DNA from: Blasia pusilla
Taxonomy: Eukaryota > Marchantiophyta > Marchantiopsida > Blasiales
Assembly (NCBI GenBank): GCA_050084515.1
Contig: CM114274.1
Coordinates: 21,080,001-21,144,000, forward strand
Length of the DNA stretch: 64,000 bases
Reading direction: 5' to 3'
A model generated the notes under the pieces. That model made no database searches. It saw only the letters and a list, made by a program, of their open reading frames with translations, and was not told the DNA's origin. The position numbers and the translations under genes were made by a program. Positions 58,405 through 64,000 of the stretch are shown piece after piece (the first letter of the stretch is position 1; the number at the start of each line of letters is the position of its first letter).

Positions 58405-59830
58405 CACCAATTTTAGGGCTCTTCTTAACAAATCTATTTTCCTTGAAACTTTTCATGAAGTATAGATACACCTTAAGGATCAAGTGTCCAAAATTTTAGG
58501 TCAAGAAAAAATCCTTGAACAAGATGGAAAGTAGAAAGACCAGTTTTGCTAAAAAGTCGGATCGTGCGGGTCAAAAACCACCTTAATATTTTTGGGCCTT
58601 TAGTCACAAATCCAATTTACCTTGAAACCTTGCACCATGCTTGGATCCACTTTCAAGATCAAGTTTCTCAAATCTTATATTAAGATGAAATTCTTGAAAA
58701 GGAGAAAAAATAGAAAGACTTTCTTTTGCAAGAAGATGTAATCACGCGGGTCCAAAAACCACTTAAATATTTTTGGGTTTTTCATCACAACTCCATTTTC
58801 CTTGAAATTTTCCAAGAAGTCTAGATACACCATAAGGATTAGGGGTCCCAAATTTCAAGTTAAGATGAAATCCTTGAAGAAGATGGAAATTGGAAAGATC
58901 CTCTTTTGCTAGAAGGTTTAATCGTGAGGGTTTAAAAACCACTTTAACATTTTTGGGCTTTGGGGTACAAATTTTTTTTCTTGAACCTTTGCATGAAGTC
59001 TAGATTCACCTCAAGGATCAAGTTTAAAGGGGCGGGTCCAAAAACTACTTCAATATTTTTGGGCTTTTGGTCACAACTCCGTTTTAATTGAAAGTTATGA
59101 AGATGTCGAGATTTATCCTTAGTATCAAGTGTCCCAAATTTCAGGTCAAGATGAGGTCCTTGAACAAGATGGAAATTGGAAAGACCCTATTTTCCAAGAA
59201 GGTTTAATCGCCCGGGTCTAAAACGTAGTTAAATATTTTTGGCCTTTGGGTTCATGCTCCATTTTTCTTGAAATTTTCCAAGAAGTCTAGATTCATGTGA
59301 AGAATCAAGTGTCCCAAATTTCAGGTCAAGATAAGATCTTTTGAAAAAGATGGAAATTGGAAATATCCTCTTTTGTTAGAAGGTTAATCGAGAGGGTCTA
59401 AAATCCTCTTAAAGATTTTTGGGCTTTTGGACCTAACTCCATTTTTCTTGAAAATTTTTCAAAATGTGTAGATACAACATTGGGGATCAAGTGTCATGAA
59501 TTTCAGGTCATAATGAGGTCATTTAAGAAGATGGAAAATGGAAAGACCTTCTTTTGCTAGAAGGTGTGATTGTGTGGGTCCAAAAATCACTGAAATACTT
59601 TTGGGCTTTTGGTCACGACTCCATTTTGCTTGAAACTTTGCAACAAGTCTAGATACACCTTAAGGATCGAGTATCCAAAATTTTAGGTCAAGATGAGATC
59701 CTCGAACAAGATAACAAAAAATGAGAGACCTTTTGGAAGAAGGTTTAATCGCGCGAGTCCAAAAACCACTTAAATAGTTTTGAGTCTTCGATCACAATTC
59801 CATTATTCTTGGAGTTTCCCTGTGAATTGA
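58405..59830. repeat. Tandem array with 180-bp period, about 8 units
   Basis: The phrase 'atttttgggctttt' (or close variants) recurs at about 58,411, 58,590, 58,771, 58,951, 59,057, 59,237, 59,417, 59,599 and 59,778. The intervals are 179, 181, 180, 106, 180, 180, 182 and 179. Each unit also holds 'aaggatcaagtgtcc', 'gaaattggaaagacc' and 'agaaggtttaatcg'. One unit is shortened to 106 bp. Units are clearly diverged from each other. No gene. Confidence 0.9.
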
Positions 59831-61162
59831 CTTTACCTTGATTGACAAACTTAACTTGGAAAATAGGACTATCAAAAGAAATATTTGTTACCTTAAAAAA
59901 AGAAATTAAATATTTCAGATGACAAAAGAAAATAAATTAGTTATATTCTCCGAGAGGCACTTTAGAAGCTTACATAGTACATACATGCTTGAAAATAACT
60001 TTCCGTCTTTTTGAAATAATATTATTAGATAATACAACGAGAAGTAGTGAATTAATATTGAATAGTATGATTCCAAACTAAAGAAAATTTGAAAAGGAAT
60101 TGGTTCATCAATCTTTTACACATGGAACATAATTTGTTTTTGCTAAGGGCTTTATAAGGTTAGAATCTAATAAAGACTAGTTAGAAATCAACTATGCCCC
60201 TCCAATAGACCTTTAAAAAGTACTAGAAGGAAAATATGAAATTTTAAATAAATTCTCCAAAAGTTAAGAAAAAAACGAAAAAGAGATCATAAAAAGAAGA
60301 TTGTAAATATTTATGATTTTTAATTATATTTTTTTAATATGGAAATCTGATGGACATTTCCCAAACACAATTTTAGTTTAAGATTACAAATAAATAATTT
60401 TTAGATTTTTTAAGAAGATTTCTTTTTTTTTACGGACTCTTGTATTGTCTTTAGTTATTTTTCCCAAGAAAAAATAAAAAATTTTAATTTCATATAAATT
60501 TTAAAATAATTCTTAATATATTAATGATTAAAATCTTCCCCTCATTCTTCTTTTCAGTTTAATGGGTAAATTTAAGAATATACTTCATGGAAAATCATAA
60601 TTTTTAAAATAATAAATCACATCTCCATATAAAATATTAATTGAAAAATCTTCTAAAATATGAAAGCATATTTAAATCTAAGAAGTTGAATTATAATTTT
60701 GAATCAAACAAACATTTCCATCATTGTACTTTCCCCCTTATCCAAGGATATCCCTAGAGAAAACGTAAACACGATTCATAGACAACTTTAATAAATTGCT
60801 CACGTTCACATGTATTTAAAGTTAGCAAACGCCCATAATACTAGGAATCAAGGAAGTTGAAATTTCAATTTTGAAAGTAAATTTACTAGACTCTTCCCCT
60901 AGCTCTAGTCATATGCGCCCCCCTTCCAGTAAATTTACTACTCCAAATCCTTGTCCGTAGAGCTTCATGTAGAATCATGCATTCAAATTTCCTCAAGGGG
61001 TGAAATATTTGTCCATAAGATTGTACAAATAAGCCAATTTCAAAAAACAAATTACACATTTTCTACAAAAATGGGTGGTATCGGAAAATTTAGAGATTGA
61101 GAGGAACCTCATACTTTTATATATATATATAAATCATATAGAAATATAAACACAAACTTATT
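59831..61162. other. AT-rich non-coding region
   Basis: Strongly AT-rich with no long frame. A 13-bp direct repeat 'agtaaatttacta' at 60,876-60,888 and 60,928-60,940 encloses a 39-bp copy of sequence also present at about 61,214-61,252. A short (TA)n lies at about 61,118-61,130. Confidence 0.5.
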
Positions 61163-63603
61163 CTATCTAATCTGATTCATCGTCGGATAGATGTAACATC
61201 GATCTAGAGGTCTCACCAACTCTTCCCCTAGCTCTAGTCCTATGCGCCCCCCTTCCACAAGGAATAGTCCTCTCCAACACAACTTTGGCTTCACCATCAT
61301 CTGTGTCTTATGTTGAAAACATCTCCCAATCTCTCTCGAAGAATCCAAAGAGTTCATGTTGTATTCATGAGGATAATGGTATGTTCGTGGATATTTCCCT
61401 TCCATCCTTTGAGGAATATCTTGCCATAAGAAAGGTGGCAAAATCTATTTGAGTCTCCTCTAGACAAGATGATCCACCAATGGATTTCAATGATCGTTTA
61501 GGACAAGTTTTCGAATAGTGTTGAGGGCATCCCAATCATCTTGTGGATTCAACCCCAACACTAAAGAAGAAGTTTTCTGCCTCTTGATTTTGGAGATCTA
61601 TGGCAATTTTGTGAATAAGCTCTCCTCGATCGTACATGTTAATGAAGCGGATGAGCCATGATCACATTGCCTAATCAATTCTTTGTTGACATGGGATTTC
61701 TCCATGAACCACCCGATCTATGTTCACTTCAGGGTTATAATTGGATTAGGGGCTACAATGTCCCAAATTGAAAGTGAAATTATCTTGCTTTTGGGTTTGC
61801 TTGTATTACGAAGGTGGTGCATTAGACATGCCGAAAGATATGCCAAAAAGGTGATCAAGGTTGTCTACAAGTTGTAAATCTCCATGATTGCAACATGCCT
61901 TTTTGAAGATTGTATGGATGCCAATAACATGCTCTACATATATCTATCACTTAGCAACCTTCTACGGCAATGAGATTGAAGAAAATCATGCATTTGGGCC
62001 AATTTTTTTGGCGTGAGGGCCCCTCCTCAGTTACAACGATTGCCTTAATCCAATCACGCATATCTTGCTCTTGTTTGCTTGGAGTGAGAGGTGTTGGTGC
62101 CTACATCAAAGAAGCATACTTAATTGGCAGCACTTGGATCCACTACATTGTCCCATGTTGCACATAGAGGTGGCAGCCACAACTAGTCAATAGCTTGAAA
62201 TAAGATCATATCAACCTCTTTCATGAGACAACCCTTAAGTAGAGATGTCTTGGGGGTGAGTTTTCCCACGTTGCCCCTTGCTCTCCATAGTAGTAGTTCA
62301 TCCATTTAATTTGTTGCCGTCTTGCCATGATGAATTCATATGCCCTCCTCTATGGCTTTGTATGGTTTGCCATTATAACTCTTTGCCTGCCGTGGAGCTC
62401 ATCTCTAGCAATTGATTCGTTCATGATCGATCCTCTCCATCTCTCTCTATAGTCTCTCATGCTCTTCAAACAACTTCCCCTTCAAAATAATAAATTCGGT
62501 TTCCAAATCAAAAGTATGTTGGGAATTTTTTATTAAACTCTCTAGCTATGATAGACGAGACATGACTTCAATATTTTTCAGAGCATTCTCGCGATGAAAG
62601 GTTATGGGAACAATGCCGTTATGAATAGGGAAATCAAAACTCCCTCTAGCCCATCAAAACTCATATTATAACCTATATTGAGGTCATTCGAAAAAACTCT
62701 TGAGTCTTGAAAAGTCTCCTCCACTAACTAGACTCGCCCTTCATTTTCCTTTTGGTCATCAATTGATCTTCTCTCCGGTCAGCAGATTTATGCTCTATCC
62801 CTCCAAAGAAGATGGTAGGCCTCTAAGGCTTCTCAATATCAACCATGCTAGTCTTGGCCTAACAACTCTCGTCGTGGTAGAAACGCCCCTTGCTCTCCTC
62901 CATCTTGCCAAAAAGATGATGGTTGATGTTCATGTCCTGACTATAGGCCCATACTTCCAAAGTTTGGCAGAGTATAAACGCTTAGTCATTTTGACTGCAT
63001 CAGTGGGGATATTTCATCTTGTGCTCTTGGTCTCTTATCAATGCTTGAAGACTCGTCCTTCACATCACCATAATGAACCTCCACGCCCTTCATCAACTTT
63101 GCGACTTTGAGCTTGACAAATACCTTGCTCCCTAACTTCCTCTTATTTTCCAATAGGTCTTCATAACTTGCAAGATCATTGAGCAAGGCCCAATCCTTCT
63201 TCAACTCATCTTCTTCCACTTTCCTGGAAAATTCACCAATTGCACCATCCGGCCACTTGAACCGTGACTTCTTGAACTCTACTTGAAGAATATGTAGACC
63301 GACGACGTTCTCTAAGTGTGCCTTCAATTCATCTTAAGTGAAAAATATTGAGACCGTCTTCTTGTTCACCTTTGCGGGGGTTAGCCACCTTGGTGTATCG
63401 TGGGATTCTTCCCATCTTTTATCACCCTCTACGTCTCCTTTGATCAACTGCTTGCAAACATGATGGATTATTAGTCCAAGATGCCGCATTGGCCTGCTGC
63501 ACGTATTTCCCTTCCCTACTACATTGGGAAATAGCAATAATGTACCTTGAGGACTACAGTCTTTATGAGGCAACAAGTCCATCTTCAACTTGTCTTCTAC
63601 CAA
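61163..63603 (-). pseudogene. Decayed coding region of unknown family
   Basis: The - strand shows open pieces at 63,334-63,603, 62,986-63,327 and 61,163-61,441, with charged, coiled-coil-like composition between (for example 'SYEDLLENKRKLGSKVFVKL' and 'KWRGSIMNESIARDELHGRQ'). Successive pieces look collinear with stops between, so this was probably once a long protein. I do not recognise the family. The last piece contains 'ILPPFLWQDIPQRMEGKY'. It could be a retroelement gag or a host-gene relic. Confidence 0.35.
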
Positions 63604-64000
63604 AAGCCAAAAGTAAAAGATCGTTACAAAAAGATTTCAATAATAGTGATACGATGACACACAATACATCCATGGATGAAACATCCGTGATCATTTACAA
63701 TCATCCAGAGTCACATATTCACATTTTTCAATCATGTATTACATTTCTCATGAAAAAATATCCAATCCTCCATAGAATTTATAGTCACACTATTGTGGTT
63801 ATAAAAATGCCATCACCATACACTCAATGAGCATATATGGATGATCTTAATCCCAAATCTACAATGTCTACACCTAATTTTTTGTATTCGCTCTTGTATA
63901 TGCAATAAGATACTCTAGGATTTCGCAATCAGAGGGGTTCATAGTTAATGCCCACTTTCAAATCCTTTCCAATACCTCTAACATCTAACATTTGCGTAGG
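63604..64000. other. Unrecognised sequence at the window end
   Basis: AT-rich sequence with one + strand frame (63,489-63,830) that shows no known motif and largely overlaps the antisense of the decayed region. Nothing else is visible. Confidence 0.3.

Overview
This 64 kb window looks like nuclear DNA of a plant. Two host genes with spliceosomal introns are recognisable: the RNA polymerase III subunit RPC10 and a plant-type UPF0114 membrane protein. They are embedded in decayed retroelements: two non-LTR LINE families, Ty3/gypsy elements including a chromodomain-bearing chromovirus, and a hAT (DUF659-type) transposase. There are also long GA/CT microsatellites. Nothing prokaryotic is visible: no operons, no ribosome binding sites, no CRISPR. 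The species cannot be named from the sequence; a non-seed land plant is only a guess.

Layout. 1-5.5 kb: remains of a Ty3/gypsy element (+ strand; gag and protease only), then LTR and LINE scraps. 5.6-15.0 kb: two head-to-tail copies of one LINE family on the - strand, separated by a 193-bp GA array that is the 3' tail of the second copy. 15.1-17.0 kb: a solo LTR (called LTR-A here), then GA and CT arrays facing each other. 17.0-35.9 kb: an 18.9-kb palindrome with arms of about 9.1-9.2 kb and a 546-bp spacer. Each arm carries one UPF0114 gene and one RPC10 gene, convergent, and the inner ends lie in a second LINE family. 36.2-45.8 kb: a large Ty3/gypsy element on the - strand whose remains encode gag, protease, a cytosine-5 DNA methyltransferase, reverse transcriptase, RNase H, integrase and a PHD finger. 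The two parts of a split LTR-A copy flank it. 45.8-49.8 kb: mostly unrecognised, with one chromovirus integrase fragment. 50.0-58.1 kb: a hAT-like transposase pseudogene interrupted by a chromovirus (51,540-57,970) with LTRs, a tRNA-Met-type primer site and a 5-bp TAGAG target duplication. 58.4-59.8 kb: a tandem array with a 180-bp period. 59.8-64 kb: AT-rich DNA and a decayed coding region of unknown nature.

How it fits together. The host genes exist only inside the palindrome. RPC10 is complete and identical at protein level in both arms. UPF0114 is intact in the right arm (344 codons over five exons) but has two single-base frameshifts in the left. The most striking mobile element combines two chromatin-related domains, a C5 methyltransferase between protease and reverse transcriptase and a PHD finger after integrase. 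Both are now degenerate, but the motifs stay in canonical order.

All calls come from reading translated frames and repeated sequence by eye; no database search was run.
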